The notes beneath the pieces are model-generated. The model worked only from the letters and a program-made list of their open reading frames with translations. It did no database searches and was not told where the DNA came from. Of a stretch of 64,000 bases of DNA, positions 1 to 10,679 are shown in pieces. This DNA comes from Pseudomonas entomophila (GTDB taxonomy: Bacteria; Pseudomonadota; Gammaproteobacteria; Pseudomonadales; Pseudomonadaceae), in the NCBI RefSeq assembly GCF_029193575.1, contig NZ_JARGCS010000034.1, positions 1-64,000 on the forward strand, given 5' to 3'. How positions within the stretch are numbered: the stretch's first letter is position 1; each line of letters begins with the position of its first letter. The position numbers were made by a program, and so were the translations under genes.

Positions 1-798
1 CTAGGCATCAGTCGACAGGCTTACTACAAACGCAACCGAGCCGCTGATGGCAAAGAACGCCAGGCAGACCGGGTGGTTGAGTTTGTACAGCAAGTCCGAA
101 TGCGCCAACCCCGTCTGGGTACTCGCAAGCTGCACTATCTGCTGCATTGCCAACCTGACAGACGATTCCAGGTCGGCCGAGATAGGCTGTTCCAGGTCTT
201 GGGAGAGCGCCGTTTGCTCGTACTGCCTAAGCGGGCCTACCACAAGACAACACAAAGCTTTCATCGCTTCTACCGCCATCCCAACTTACTCAAGCCCGGG
301 CCAAGCCAGATTGTTCCGACAAGGCCGGAACACGTCTGGGTGGCCGACATTACTTACCTGCCTGCACGTAACGGCCCGCTATACCTGAGCCTGATCACGG
401 ATGCGTACTCCAGGAAAATCGTTGGCCACCACGTCCATGAAAGCCTGCATGCCGAGTCGGTGGCGCAAGCTTTCAAGCAGGCATTACGGAAGCGACGTCA
501 TCGCCAGCCATTAGTCCACCATTCGGATCGAGGCATCCAATACTGCTCGGCGCTATACCAGTCACTGCATCAACGGCACAGCGTTCAGTGCTCCATGACC
601 GATGGGTATGACTGCTACCAGAATGCGCTGGCCGAGCGAATCAACGGAATCCTCAAGATGGAGCTGCTGTTGAGTAGCCCTGCAGATCTGGAGCAAGCGA
701 GGCAAATGGTTGACGAGGCAGTGCAGATCTACAACACAGAACGGCCTCATATGGCCCTGAAAAACAAAACGCCCGATGCGGTGCATCGGGCGTTTTGA
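1..798 (+). CDS. IS3-family transposase OrfB, 5'-truncated by window edge
   Basis: This is the catalytic (rve/DDE integrase core) subunit of an IS3-type transposase, which cuts and joins the element's ends. The frame is open from base 1 (LGISRQAYYKRN..., the HTH_21-like region of OrfB) to the TGA at 796-798, so the true start lies outside the window. The three acidic residues are visible in typical contexts: the first Asp in HVWVADITYLP, the second in HHSDRGIQY, and the Glu in NALAERINGILKMELL. A GTG at 73 could be mistaken for a start, but the upstream codons already read as transposase. No frameshift or internal stop is seen. The last codons overlap a perfect hairpin at 766-796. Confidence 0.93.
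   Translation, partial: LGISRQAYYKRNRAADGKERQADRVVEFVQQVRMRQPRLGTRKLHYLLHCQPDRRFQVGRDRLFQVLGERRLLVLPKRAYHKTTQSFHRFYRHPNLLKPGPSQIVPTRPEHVWVADITYLPARNGPLYLSLITDAYSRKIVGHHVHESLHAESVAQAFKQALRKRRHRQPLVHHSDRGIQYCSALYQSLHQRHSVQCSMTDGYDCYQNALAERINGILKMELLLSSPADLEQARQMVDEAVQIYNTERPHMALKNKTPDAVHRAF
766..796. terminator. Perfect hairpin overlapping the transposase stop codon
   Basis: There is a 14-bp perfect inverted repeat (766-779 and 783-796) with a 3-base loop. The arms start with AAAAC and end with GTTTT, so the hairpin is followed by a T run in either orientation. The stem ends inside the TGA stop of the transposase. It would end IS transcription and, read on the other strand, could also stop transcripts coming from mgtE. 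Confidence 0.75.
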
Positions 799-862
799 GG
801 TCTGTCGGCCTACCTGAACAGGTGTAAACCTATTTCAGGACTAGACACGAGCGGCGCGACCC

Positions 863-2305
863 TCAGAGCAGGAACAGCGTGGCCAGGCCCAGGAAGATGA
901 AGAAGCCACCGCTGTCGGTCACCGCAGTGATCATCACGCTCGACCCCATCGCCGGGTCGCGCCCCAGGCGCGCCAAGGTCATCGGAATCAATACGCCCAT
1001 CAGCGCGGCCAGCAGCAAGTTCAAGGTCATTGCCGCGGTCATCACCACCCCCAGCGACCAACTGCCGTACAGCCAGAACGCCACGGCGCCGATCACCCCA
1101 CCCCAGATCAGGCCATTGAGCAGCGACACCGCCAGCTCCTTGCGCATCAGTCGGCTGGTATTGCCCGGCGACACCTGGTCCAGCGCCATGGCACGAACGA
1201 TCATGGTGATGGTCTGGTTGCCCGAGTTGCCGCCAATGCCCGCCACGATCGGCATCAACGCGGCCAGCGCCACCAGCTTCTCGATCGAGCCCTCGAACAG
1301 GCCGATCACCCGCGAGGCGACAAAGGCGGTGATCAGGTTGATGGCCAGCCATGCCCAACGGTTGCGCAGCGAGCGCCAGACCGAAGCGAAGATGTCTTCC
1401 TCTTCGCGCAGACCGGCCATGTTAAGCACTTCGCTCTCGCTCTCTTCACGGATCAGGTCGACCATCTCATCGATGGTCAGGCGGCCGATCAGACGGTCGG
1501 CCTTGTCCACCACCGGCGCGGATACCAAGTCATAACGTTCGAACGCCTGGGCTGCGTCGTAGGCATCTTCCTCAGGGTGGAAAGTGACCGGGTCGGTCGC
1601 CATGACCTCCGCCACTTTCTTCTCCGGGTCGTTGACCAGCAGACGCTTGACCGGCAGCACACCCTTGAGGATGCCGTCGTAGTCAACCACGAACAGTTTG
1701 TCGGTATGCCCTGGCAGCTCCTTAAGCCGGCGCAGGTAGCGCAATACCACTTCGAGGCTGATGTCTTCGCGGATAGTGACCATCTCGAAGTCCATCAGCG
1801 CACCGACCTGCTCCTCGTCGTAGCTCAGGGCCGAACGCACACGCTCGCGCTGCTGGGCGTCGAGGCTTTCCATCAACTCGTGTACGACGTCGCGCGGCAG
1901 CTCCGGCGCCAGGTCGGCCAGCTCGTCGGCGTCCATTTCCTTGGCCGCCGCGAGCAGCTCGTGATCGTCCATGTCGGCGATCAGCGTCTGGCGCACCGCA
2001 TCGGAGACTTCGAGCAGGATATCGCCGTCGCGATCCGAGCGTACCAGCTGCCAGACCGTCAGGCGGTCTTCCAGCGGCAAGGCTTCGAGGATGTAGGCAA
2101 TGTCGGCAGGGTGCAGGTCATCGAGCTTGCGCTGCAGCTCGACCAGGTTCTGGCGGTGGACCAGGTTTTCCACCAGGTCGTGATGCTGGCCTTCCTGACG
2201 GTGGGTCAGGTCTTCCACCACGCGTTGGCGCTGCAGCAGGTCGATCACCTGGGCAAGGCGATCCTGCAGGCTCTCCTGCGCTTTCTTTACTTCGACTTCG
2301 GTCAT
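863..2305 (-). CDS. mgtE: MgtE-family magnesium transporter
   Basis: MgtE is an inner-membrane Mg2+ channel gated by cytoplasmic Mg2+. The 480-residue protein has the family layout: an N-terminal acidic superhelical domain (about 30-130), a CBS pair (about 135-260), and five transmembrane helices from about 310. It carries the pore signature MPIVAGIGGNSGNQ and the late AMGSSVMITAVTDSGG motif. Length matches family norms. The ATG at 2305 was chosen over an in-frame start further upstream because a GGAG ribosome site lies at the right distance and the protein then begins MTEVEVKKAQES. It ends 16 bases from the inferred IS boundary, so the insertion lies just behind the gene and the coding region is intact. 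Confidence 0.95.
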   Translation of the reverse strand: MTEVEVKKAQESLQDRLAQVIDLLQRQRVVEDLTHRQEGQHHDLVENLVHRQNLVELQRKLDDLHPADIAYILEALPLEDRLTVWQLVRSDRDGDILLEVSDAVRQTLIADMDDHELLAAAKEMDADELADLAPELPRDVVHELMESLDAQQRERVRSALSYDEEQVGALMDFEMVTIREDISLEVVLRYLRRLKELPGHTDKLFVVDYDGILKGVLPVKRLLVNDPEKKVAEVMATDPVTFHPEEDAYDAAQAFERYDLVSAPVVDKADRLIGRLTIDEMVDLIREESESEVLNMAGLREEEDIFASVWRSLRNRWAWLAINLITAFVASRVIGLFEGSIEKLVALAALMPIVAGIGGNSGNQTITMIVRAMALDQVSPGNTSRLMRKELAVSLLNGLIWGGVIGAVAFWLYGSWSLGVVMTAAMTLNLLLAALMGVLIPMTLARLGRDPAMGSSVMITAVTDSGGFFIFLGLATLFLL

Positions 2306-2649
2306 AGGCGAACTCCACTCCCAGCAGCGGAGCACGCCGGGAGAATCAATCTGGCTGTATGAAACTTGTTATCGAGTAACTACTGGGTAAGTCCATGGTG
2401 GTATTCCACAAGCCCCGGCGGGGCTGACGGGCGCAATCATACACTGCCTAAGCTGTCGGATCGCTTAAATTTTTGGCTGGAACAATCGTTTGCGCGATAA
2501 AGCTGTGACAACGCTCGAAGCCAACAGTGCGACGGCAGAAGTTCATGAAAAAGCACATTGGCAATGACGCCGACGCAGCACACAAAGGGTCGCGCCCTGT
2601 GCTGGAGTCTAGCTGGCGGTACTGACAAATCCGTTAAACGGCGGAAAAG
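2306..2649. other. Intergenic region upstream of mgtE
   Basis: This gap of about 340 bases lies between the mgtE start and the terminator of the tRNA operon. It should hold the mgtE promoter and 5' leader. I see no RNA gene, no recognisable Mg2+ riboswitch and no convincing ORF; the longest frame has no ribosome site or family resemblance. Confidence 0.4.
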
Positions 2650-2678
2650 AAAAAGCCCGCTACAGGAGCGGGCTTTTT
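2650..2678 (-). terminator. Intrinsic terminator of the tRNA-Ser/Arg operon
   Basis: An 11-bp perfect stem (core AAGCCCGC / GCGGGCTT) encloses a 7-base loop. On the minus strand it is followed by TTTTTCTTTTCC. It lies 5 bases beyond the 3' end of the last tRNA-Arg, as expected for the end of the tRNA transcript. Confidence 0.85.
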
Positions 2679-2682
2679 GGTA

Positions 2683-2759
2683 TGGCGGACTCAGGAGGAT
2701 TCGAACCTCCGACCGCTCGGTTCGTAGCCGAGTACTCTATCCAGCTGAGCTATGAGTCC
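2683..2759 (-). tRNA. tRNA-Arg(ACG), copy 3 of the operon
   Basis: A 77-nt tRNA. The acceptor 5' strand GGACTCA pairs with TGAGTCC, followed by discriminator G and an encoded CCA. The anticodon stem CTCGG/CCGAG encloses loop CTACGAA, giving anticodon ACG (I34, reads CGU/CGC/CGA). The T arm is GGAGG-TTCGAAT-CCTCC. It is identical to the copies at 2832 and 2983 and is the promoter-distal gene of the cluster. Confidence 0.97.
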
Positions 2760-2831
2760 GTGGTTGGTAGTTTTAGACCAGGTTACCACTGGTTGATGAA
2801 GCTGCTTCGACAAGCAAAGCCACTTCAAAAG

Positions 2832-2908
2832 TGGCGGACTCAGGAGGATTCGAACCTCCGACCGCTCGGTTCGTAGCCGAGTACTCTATCCAGCTGAGCT
2901 ATGAGTCC
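2832..2908 (-). tRNA. tRNA-Arg(ACG), copy 2
   Basis: Sequence identical to the neighbouring tRNA-Arg genes, with encoded CCA and anticodon ACG. About 33 bases of its 5' flank (GTTGGTAGTTTTAGACC...) are repeated almost exactly in front of the copy at 2683, so the flank was duplicated with the gene. Confidence 0.97.
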
Positions 2909-2982
2909 GTAGTTGGTAGTTTTAGACCAGGTTACCACTGGTGAAATGAAGCTTATTCACGAAGAATAACCGCCCCATTATA

Positions 2983-3059
2983 TGGCGGACTCAGGAGGAT
3001 TCGAACCTCCGACCGCTCGGTTCGTAGCCGAGTACTCTATCCAGCTGAGCTATGAGTCC
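2983..3059 (-). tRNA. tRNA-Arg(ACG), copy 1
   Basis: Identical 77-nt tRNA with encoded CCA. It is the first tRNA-Arg after tRNA-Ser in the transcript. Its 5' flank differs from that of the other two copies, which marks it as the probable original of the tandem duplication. Confidence 0.97.
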
Positions 3060-3166
3060 GTGTCTTGCCGCGCATTATAGTTCGCTAAATCGTTTTGCCA
3101 AGCACTTTTTCGTTTATTTTCAACTACTTAAGTGATCCTGGCGATTTCAGCGCCCTACACGAAAAA

Positions 3167-3257
3167 TGGCGGTGAAGGGGGGATTCGAACCCCCGATACC
3201 CTTATGAGGTATACTCCCTTAGCAGGGGAGCGCCTTCGGCCACTCGGCCACCTCACC
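3167..3257 (-). tRNA. tRNA-Ser(GCT)
   Basis: A 91-nt class II tRNA with the long variable arm typical of serine tRNAs. Acceptor GGTGAGG pairs with CTTCACC, followed by G and an encoded CCA. The anticodon stem CTCCC/GGGAG encloses loop CTGCTAA, giving anticodon GCT, which reads AGC/AGU. It is the first gene of the Ser-Arg-Arg-Arg tRNA transcript and lies between csrA and the arginine tRNAs, an order conserved in Pseudomonas. Confidence 0.97.
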
Positions 3258-3271
3258 GCAACACGGGGCGT

Positions 3272-3300
3272 ATAATAACCAGACCCTTCCCCGTTTGCAA
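3272..3300 (-). promoter_or_regulatory. Sigma-70 promoter of the tRNA operon
   Basis: On the minus strand a -35 box TTGCAA (3295-3300) is followed 17 bases later by a -10 box TATTAT (3272-3277). A GC-rich stretch (GCCCCG) lies just downstream, as in stringently controlled stable-RNA promoters. The tRNA-Ser 5' end is 14 bases further on. Confidence 0.7.
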
Positions 3301-3329
3301 ACCCTTTTTTGAAAAAAACCTGAGAAAAA

Positions 3330-3518
3330 TTAAAGGCTTGGTTCTTCGTCCTTCTCTTTCTTGATCCGCAGGTAGATTTCCTCGCGGTGAACAGCCACTT
3401 CTTTCGGCGCGCTTACACCGATACGCACCTGGTTGCCTTTGACGCCCAGGACCGTCACGGTGATCTCACCGTCACCAATGATCAGGCTCTCGGCGCACCG
3501 ACGAGTCAGAATCAGCAT
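3330..3518 (-). CDS. csrA: Carbon storage regulator CsrA/RsmA
   Basis: CsrA is a dimeric RNA-binding protein that binds GGA motifs in mRNA leaders and controls secondary metabolism, motility and biofilm genes; it is titrated by RsmY/Z-type sRNAs. The 62-residue product begins MLILTRRCAESLIIGD and ends in a charged tail, the normal CsrA/RsmA size. The ATG at 3518 has a strong GAGGAG site 8-13 bases upstream; in-frame codons further upstream do not belong to the protein. It lies between lysC and the tRNA operon, the canonical rsmA locus of pseudomonads. Its relevance to the adhesin at the right edge (biofilm control) is only inferred. Confidence 0.96.
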   Translation of the reverse strand: MLILTRRCAESLIIGDGEITVTVLGVKGNQVRIGVSAPKEVAVHREEIYLRIKKEKDEEPSL

Positions 3519-3654
3519 AGTTTTCTCCTCACGCAATTCATTCAGGGACAACAGTCTTTGGTTTGTTTTACCCGCACCGGGGACGACGGCACAGGGCCTT
3601 GCGGTGCTGGCATGGCGAACGGACAGGGTTCGCCACGACAGCCAGAAACACGAA

Positions 3655-3676
3655 GGGCGCGGCAAAAGCCGCGCCC
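3655..3676 (-). terminator. Intrinsic terminator downstream of lysC
   Basis: A 9-bp perfect GC stem (GGGCGCGGC / GCCGCGCCC) with a 4-base loop, 15 bases after the lysC stop. The following T tract is poor (TTCGTGTTTC), so termination may be partial and leave some readthrough into csrA. Confidence 0.65.
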
Positions 3677-3690
3677 CTGAAGGCAATGCC

Positions 3691-4926
3691 TTACTCGCCC
3701 TGTCGGGCCGGTGCATCGAGCTCGAAGGCGGTGTGCAAGGCACGTACCGCAAGCTCCAGGTACTTCTCTTCGATAACCACCGAGACCTTGATCTCCGAGG
3801 TGGAGATCATCTGGATGTTGATGCTCTCCTTGGCCAGGGCCTCGAACATGCGGCTGGCAACACCTGCATGGGAGCGCATGCCAACACCGACGATCGATAC
3901 CTTGGCGATCTTGGTGTCGCCGATCACTTCACGGGCACCGATCTCGCGCGCGGTATTCTCCAGCACGCTGTGGGCCTTCTCGTACTCGTTGCGGTGCACG
4001 GTGAAGGTGAAGTCGGTGGTGTTATCGTGCGAGACGTTCTGCACGATCATGTCGACTTCGATGTTCGCGGCGCTGATCGGGCCGAGGATCTTGAAGGCGA
4101 CGCCCGGAGTGTCCGGCACGCCACGGATGGTCAGCTTGGCCTCATCACGGTTGAAGGCGATACCGGAAATGATCGGCTGTTCCATGGATTCCTCTTCATC
4201 AATGGTAATGAGGGTACCCGGACCCTCCTTGAAGCTGTGCAGCACGCGCAGCGGGACATTGTACTTGCCGGCGAACTCCACCGAGCGGATCTGCAGCACC
4301 TTGGAGCCGAGGCTGGCCATTTCCAGCATCTCCTCGAAGGTGATCTTCTCCAGGCGACGGGCCTGGGGCACCACGCGCGGGTCGGTGGTGTAGACACCAT
4401 CGACATCGGTGTAGATCTGGCATTCGTCGGCCTTGAGCGCCGCCGCCAGGGCCACGCCGGTGGTGTCCGAGCCGCCACGGCCGAGCGTGGTGATGTTGCC
4501 GTGCTCATCGACGCCCTGGAAACCGGCGACCACCACCACGCGACCGGCCTTCAGGTCGGCGCGGATCTTCTGGTCGTCGATCTGCAGGATGCGCGCCTTG
4601 TTGTGCGCGCTGTCGGTGAGGATGCGCACCTGGTTGCCGGTGTAGGACACCGCCGGCACGCCACGCTTGATCAGGGCCATGGCCAACAAGGCGATGGTCA
4701 CCTGCTCACCGGTCGAGACGATCACGTCCAGCTCACGTGGAACCAGCTGGTCGTTCACCTGCTTGGCCAGGTCGATCAGACGGTTGGTTTCCCCGCTCAT
4801 GGCCGACAGCACAACCACCAGGTCATCGCCCGCCTCGCGGTGTTTCTTGACTTTGTCGGCCACCTGCTCGATCCGCTCGACGGAGCCGACGGAGGTGCCG
4901 CCAAATTTCTGTACGATCAACGCCAT
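3691..4926 (-). CDS. lysC: Aspartate kinase
   Basis: LysC phosphorylates aspartate, the first step to lysine, threonine, methionine and diaminopimelate. The 411-residue protein starts MALIVQKFGGTSVGS with the aspartokinase KFGGTS nucleotide-binding motif at residues 7-12. The amino-acid kinase domain runs to about 245, followed by two C-terminal ACT domains (about 265-411) for feedback control. Length is typical for the monofunctional lysine/threonine-sensitive enzyme. It is flanked by alaS upstream and csrA downstream, the usual Pseudomonas order, with a hairpin in each gap. Confidence 0.96.
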   Translation of the reverse strand: MALIVQKFGGTSVGSVERIEQVADKVKKHREAGDDLVVVLSAMSGETNRLIDLAKQVNDQLVPRELDVIVSTGEQVTIALLAMALIKRGVPAVSYTGNQVRILTDSAHNKARILQIDDQKIRADLKAGRVVVVAGFQGVDEHGNITTLGRGGSDTTGVALAAALKADECQIYTDVDGVYTTDPRVVPQARRLEKITFEEMLEMASLGSKVLQIRSVEFAGKYNVPLRVLHSFKEGPGTLITIDEEESMEQPIISGIAFNRDEAKLTIRGVPDTPGVAFKILGPISAANIEVDMIVQNVSHDNTTDFTFTVHRNEYEKAHSVLENTAREIGAREVIGDTKIAKVSIVGVGMRSHAGVASRMFEALAKESINIQMISTSEIKVSVVIEEKYLELAVRALHTAFELDAPARQGE

Positions 4927-4978
4927 TTCAAAGTGCCTCAGCCCACGAAGGGCACCCAGTAATCAATCCAACATGAAA

Positions 4979-5003
4979 CGGCCCGCTACTAGACAGCGGG
5001 CCG
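4979..5003 (-). terminator. Intrinsic terminator of alaS
   Basis: A 9-bp perfect stem CGGCCCGCT / AGCGGGCCG with a 7-base loop starts 8 bases after the alaS stop and is followed on the minus strand by TTTCAT. It separates alaS from lysC. Confidence 0.7.
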
Positions 5004-5010
5004 CTTCATC

Positions 5011-7635
<2,625 letters not shown>

Positions 7636-7926
7636 AGGTTCTTCCACGGAAACGGCGGCCCTTTGGGCTAACTCGTCGGATCGACGAAACGACGGCAAAG
7701 GGCCGCATTATATCGGTCCTGCAGTTCGGGTGCAGTGTGTTTATGCGATAGAAACCGGCAATCGGACGCTTTTTCAGGTCCGGATGGGCAAAAACGACAT
7801 GAGAAGATGCTAAAGCCTGGGTTTTGCCACTGGCAAGCCCATTACCGCGCAGGTGGCGGGAAAAGAGAATACGCGGAGGATGAAAGGATTTTCAGGATCG
7901 ATGGGATCCAGAACGATGGCAATACC
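7636..7926. other. Intergenic region between alaS and the ast operon end
   Basis: About 290 bases hold the alaS promoter region and, at the left, a REP-type hairpin. The first 120 bases upstream of alaS are unremarkable. I see no ORF with a credible ribosome site. Confidence 0.35.
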
Positions 7927-7968
7927 GTGCCGGCCCTTTCGCGAGTAAACCCGCGAAAGGGCCGGCAC
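7927..7968. repeat. Palindromic REP element behind astE
   Basis: Perfect 17-bp inverted repeat (7927-7943 and 7952-7968) with an 8-base loop. Its core CGCGAGTAAACCCGCG and flank CCGGCC match the P. putida REP family as I remember it. It lies 15 bases beyond the astE stop and probably protects or ends the ast operon mRNA. Confidence 0.75.
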
Positions 7969-7983
7969 CGGCACCCACCGGGG

Positions 7984-8991
7984 TCACCCCAGGCGCTGCC
8001 CCGAATCCGGCACCACCAGGATGCCCGCGCGCAGGCCGTTCTTGACCTTCGGGTTGGGGAAGATGATCCGCGCGCCCTCCTCCTCGACGACCCAGCGCGT
8101 CTCAGCCAGGTCCTCGGCCAGCAGATACCCCTTGCTCAGCTCCGAGAAGTTCTCGATGTCCGCCGGCAGGTGCAGGTGAAAACTGTCGCTGTGCTTGATG
8201 ATCTCACGAGCAACGCTGAACAGCTTCAGGCCATCGAGGCTCTGCTCGGTCTCAGGCTCGGTGTTCTCGATGAGCTGGACCAAACGCGCCTCGAGCTTGT
8301 CGAGGTTGACCCCCTCGTTCTGCCCAAATGGCCGGGCCTTGCCCAGTTCGAGGGTGAAGGCTTCGGCATCGAGTTGCTCGTAGGTGAAGGCGCTGAAGGT
8401 GATCGACGACTTGCTCTGCAACAACACCGCCTCCATCCCCGCCGCCGCCAGACGGGCCAGCTCACGACGCGAATGCTTGCGCCCCTCTTTGAAGGGGTAC
8501 AGCGCGAACTGCTCGATCTTCGAGCCACGGATGGCCGTGTGCAGGTCGTAATGCAGGCGGGTGCGCTCGGGCTTGCTGAAGAACACCCGGGCGAACTGCT
8601 CGAGTTCCGCCGCGCGCAAGGCTTCGAAACCACTGGAAAGCTCATGCCGGCCATTGAACAGGCGATTGATGTCCTGCTCGATGAAGCGCTCACCCTTGCG
8701 GATCGCCGCCGGGTTGCCGAACAGGAACAACACCCGCGCACGGGGCTTGATCTTGCCGTTGGCCACGCCATGCAGCAGATTTTCCAGCAGCTCGATCGGC
8801 GCAGTCTCGTTGCCATGGATGCCGGCGGACAACAACAGATCGAGACCGCAATCCTCACCTTCGGGCGGGCGCACTTCCAGCGCGCCCTCCCCCAGCCAGC
8901 GCAAACGCACGCCCCGGGTGGTCACTTGGGTCTTCTCGGCCGGTTCGTGATCGGTCAGGGTCAGCTCAAGCAGTTTGCCAAGGGCGAGCAT
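7984..8991 (-). CDS. astE: Succinylglutamate desuccinylase
   Basis: Zinc enzyme for the last step of the arginine succinyltransferase pathway: N-succinylglutamate to glutamate plus succinate. The 335-residue protein belongs to the AstE/AspA (M14-like) family. The metal-binding HGNE is in SAGIHGNETAPIELL, about residues 60-65, and a second histidine is in RLHYDLHTAIR. It is the final gene of the operon; only 11 bases separate it from the small gene upstream. Followed by a REP hairpin. Confidence 0.95.
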   Translation of the reverse strand: MLALGKLLELTLTDHEPAEKTQVTTRGVRLRWLGEGALEVRPPEGEDCGLDLLLSAGIHGNETAPIELLENLLHGVANGKIKPRARVLFLFGNPAAIRKGERFIEQDINRLFNGRHELSSGFEALRAAELEQFARVFFSKPERTRLHYDLHTAIRGSKIEQFALYPFKEGRKHSRRELARLAAAGMEAVLLQSKSSITFSAFTYEQLDAEAFTLELGKARPFGQNEGVNLDKLEARLVQLIENTEPETEQSLDGLKLFSVAREIIKHSDSFHLHLPADIENFSELSKGYLLAEDLAETRWVVEEEGARIIFPNPKVKNGLRAGILVVPDSGQRLG

Positions 8992-9002
8992 AGGGCGCTT
9001 CC

Positions 9003-9293
9003 TTAGTGGTGATGGCCGCAGTCCGGGCCGTGCACGTGGTCATCGTCGTCGCCGAGTTCGGCCGGCTCCATCTCCAACTGCAGGCTGACCAGGTTGGTGG
9101 CCATCGGGCGCAGCAGCAGGTTGGCGTACTCGGTATCGCCGTCCTCGACGTCCACACCGATCAGCAACTGGCCACGGCCGTCTTGCTGGATCCACACCTC
9201 CTTGCCTTGCCAGACCACGGCAAAACGGGTGCAGGAGGTTTCCAGCTGGGTGCCGTCATCGTCTTCGAGCAGCAGGCGCAGGGCGTCGGACAT
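9003..9293 (-). CDS. Conserved small protein of the ast operon with a His/Cys-rich tail
   Basis: A 96-residue protein of unknown function inside the ast operon, 14 bases after astB and 11 before astE. The body is a short soluble alpha/beta sequence (VVWQGKEVWIQQDGRGQLLIG). The tail is acidic then metal-ligand-rich (GDDDDHVHGPDCGHHH), suggesting bound metal. I recall homologues at this position in P. putida labelled 'topoisomerase II', which the sequence does not support: there are no topoisomerase motifs and the length is far too short. The ATG at 9293 has a GAGAG site; a TTG six codons upstream is possible but less likely. A role in delivering zinc to AstE is only a guess from position. Confidence 0.8.
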   Translation of the reverse strand: MSDALRLLLEDDDGTQLETSCTRFAVVWQGKEVWIQQDGRGQLLIGVDVEDGDTEYANLLLRPMATNLVSLQLEMEPAELGDDDDHVHGPDCGHHH

Positions 9294-9307
9294 TGCAATT
9301 TCTCTCT

Positions 9308-10657
9308 TCAAGGTTGGCGTTGGAAGGGATACACCGAACCCAGTTTCAGGATCTGGGTCAGTTCATCCAGTGCCGTACGGCATTCGTCCAGCAATTGCGG
9401 GTCGGCAAGGTCCGCTTCACCAAGGCGGTCGCGATAGTGCTTGTCGACCCACTGCACCAGGGTGTCGTACAGCGGCGCGGTCATGATAACGCCTGGATTG
9501 ACCGCCGCCAGTTCCGATTCCTTCAAGGCCACGCGCAAGCGCAGGCATGCCGGGCCGCCGCCGTTCTGCATGCTCTGCTTGAGGTCGAACACCTTGACCT
9601 CCTTCACCGCGCCGCCCTGGGCGGTCAACTGGCCCAGGTAGCTCCATACGCGCTCGTTGTTGCGGCACTCCTCGGGCACCACCAGCAGCATGGAGCCGTC
9701 TTCGCGCGACAGCAATTGGCTGTTGAACAGGTAGGAACGCACCGCGTCCTCCACCGTCACCGCCGTGCGCGGCACGCGAATGGCCTGGAAGTTGCCACCC
9801 TTGCTGGCCAGTTTAGCTTGCAGTTGGCCGAGCACCGCCTCGGTCTCGAGGAACGCGTCCTCGTGGTAGAACAGCACCTCGCCATTGCCCACCGAGATCA
9901 CGTCGTTGTGGAACACGCCCTGGTCGATCACCGCCGGGTTCTGTTGAGCGTAGACCACGCCATCGTCGCTCAGCCCGTGCAGCCGGGCCACGGCCTGGGA
10001 CGCTTCGAGGGTCTGGCGCGCCGGGTACTTCTGCGGTGCCGGGTAGCGACTGTCGAAGGCGCTGCGACCATAGACGAAGAACTCCACGCCGGCCTCGCCG
10101 TAGGCGCGGCAGAAGCGCGTGTGGTTGGCCGCGCCTTCGTCGCCGAACTGCGCCACCGCCGGCAGCGCGGCGTGGTGGGCGAAGTGCCGGTCATCGGCGA
10201 ACATCGCACCCAGCACGCGGCTGGTGGTCGGGTGCTCGATGCTGCGGTGGTACTTGCAGTTGAGGTTGGCAGCGGTGAAATGCACGCGGCCATCGGCAGT
10301 GTCGGCGCTGGGGCTGACGGTGGCGGCGTTGGCCACCCACATGCTCGACGCCGAGCAGCTGGCCACCAGCAGGGGCATGGCGTCCTTGGCGGCGCGACGG
10401 ATCACCTCGGCATCGCTGCCGGTGAAGCCCAGGCGGCGCAGGGCGGCCACATCGGGGCGCTCCTGCGGCGCGAGCACGCCCTGCTTGAAGCCCATCTCCA
10501 TCAGCGCTTTCATCTTCGCCAGACCCTGGCGCGCCGCTTCGCGCGGATTGGAGCCCTGCTGGCTGTTGCTCTGCGAGGCCACGTTGCCGTAGGACAGGCC
10601 GCCGTAGTTGTGGGTCGGCCCCACCAGGCCATCAAAATTCACTTCATAGGATTTCAT
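9308..10657 (-). CDS. astB: N-succinylarginine dihydrolase
   Basis: AstB hydrolyses N2-succinylarginine to N2-succinylornithine, CO2 and ammonia, the second step of the pathway. At 449 residues it matches the family (about 447). It belongs to the amidinotransferase fold; it starts MKSYEVNFDGLVGPTHNYGG and carries the C-terminal GGGPACLRLRV segment that holds the catalytic cysteine. It lies 22 bases after astD. Intact. Confidence 0.96.
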   Translation of the reverse strand: MKSYEVNFDGLVGPTHNYGGLSYGNVASQSNSQQGSNPREAARQGLAKMKALMEMGFKQGVLAPQERPDVAALRRLGFTGSDAEVIRRAAKDAMPLLVASCSASSMWVANAATVSPSADTADGRVHFTAANLNCKYHRSIEHPTTSRVLGAMFADDRHFAHHAALPAVAQFGDEGAANHTRFCRAYGEAGVEFFVYGRSAFDSRYPAPQKYPARQTLEASQAVARLHGLSDDGVVYAQQNPAVIDQGVFHNDVISVGNGEVLFYHEDAFLETEAVLGQLQAKLASKGGNFQAIRVPRTAVTVEDAVRSYLFNSQLLSREDGSMLLVVPEECRNNERVWSYLGQLTAQGGAVKEVKVFDLKQSMQNGGGPACLRLRVALKESELAAVNPGVIMTAPLYDTLVQWVDKHYRDRLGEADLADPQLLDECRTALDELTQILKLGSVYPFQRQP

Positions 10658-10679
10658 CGGCTAGCTCCGAGACCTGTTG

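Larger units (their letters stand above)
1..847 (+). mobile_element. IS3-family insertion sequence, 3' part (cut by window edge)
   Basis: The window opens inside an IS3-family transposase gene. After its stop at 798 the sequence continues about 50 bases to CTAGACA near 847. I take this as the likely right end, because IS3 ends normally finish in CA and its reverse complement starts TGTCTAGTCC. The mgtE stop codon lies only about 16 bases further on. The left end and orfA are outside the window, so neither the inverted repeats nor the target duplication can be checked. The exact right boundary is inferred. Confidence 0.6.

Noticed and set aside
2437..2628. Possible 63-residue protein upstream of mgtE on the minus strand
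   Set aside because: No ribosome site, odd Cys/Arg-rich composition, and it lies in the probable mgtE promoter area.
2683..3059. Tandem tRNA genes considered as an integration (att) hotspot with mobile DNA
   Set aside because: No integrase gene, no tRNA 3'-end fragment repeat and only native genes on either side.
4927..5010. Lysine riboswitch before lysC
   Set aside because: The gap to alaS is only 84 bases and is mostly the alaS terminator; there is no room for the lysine riboswitch fold.
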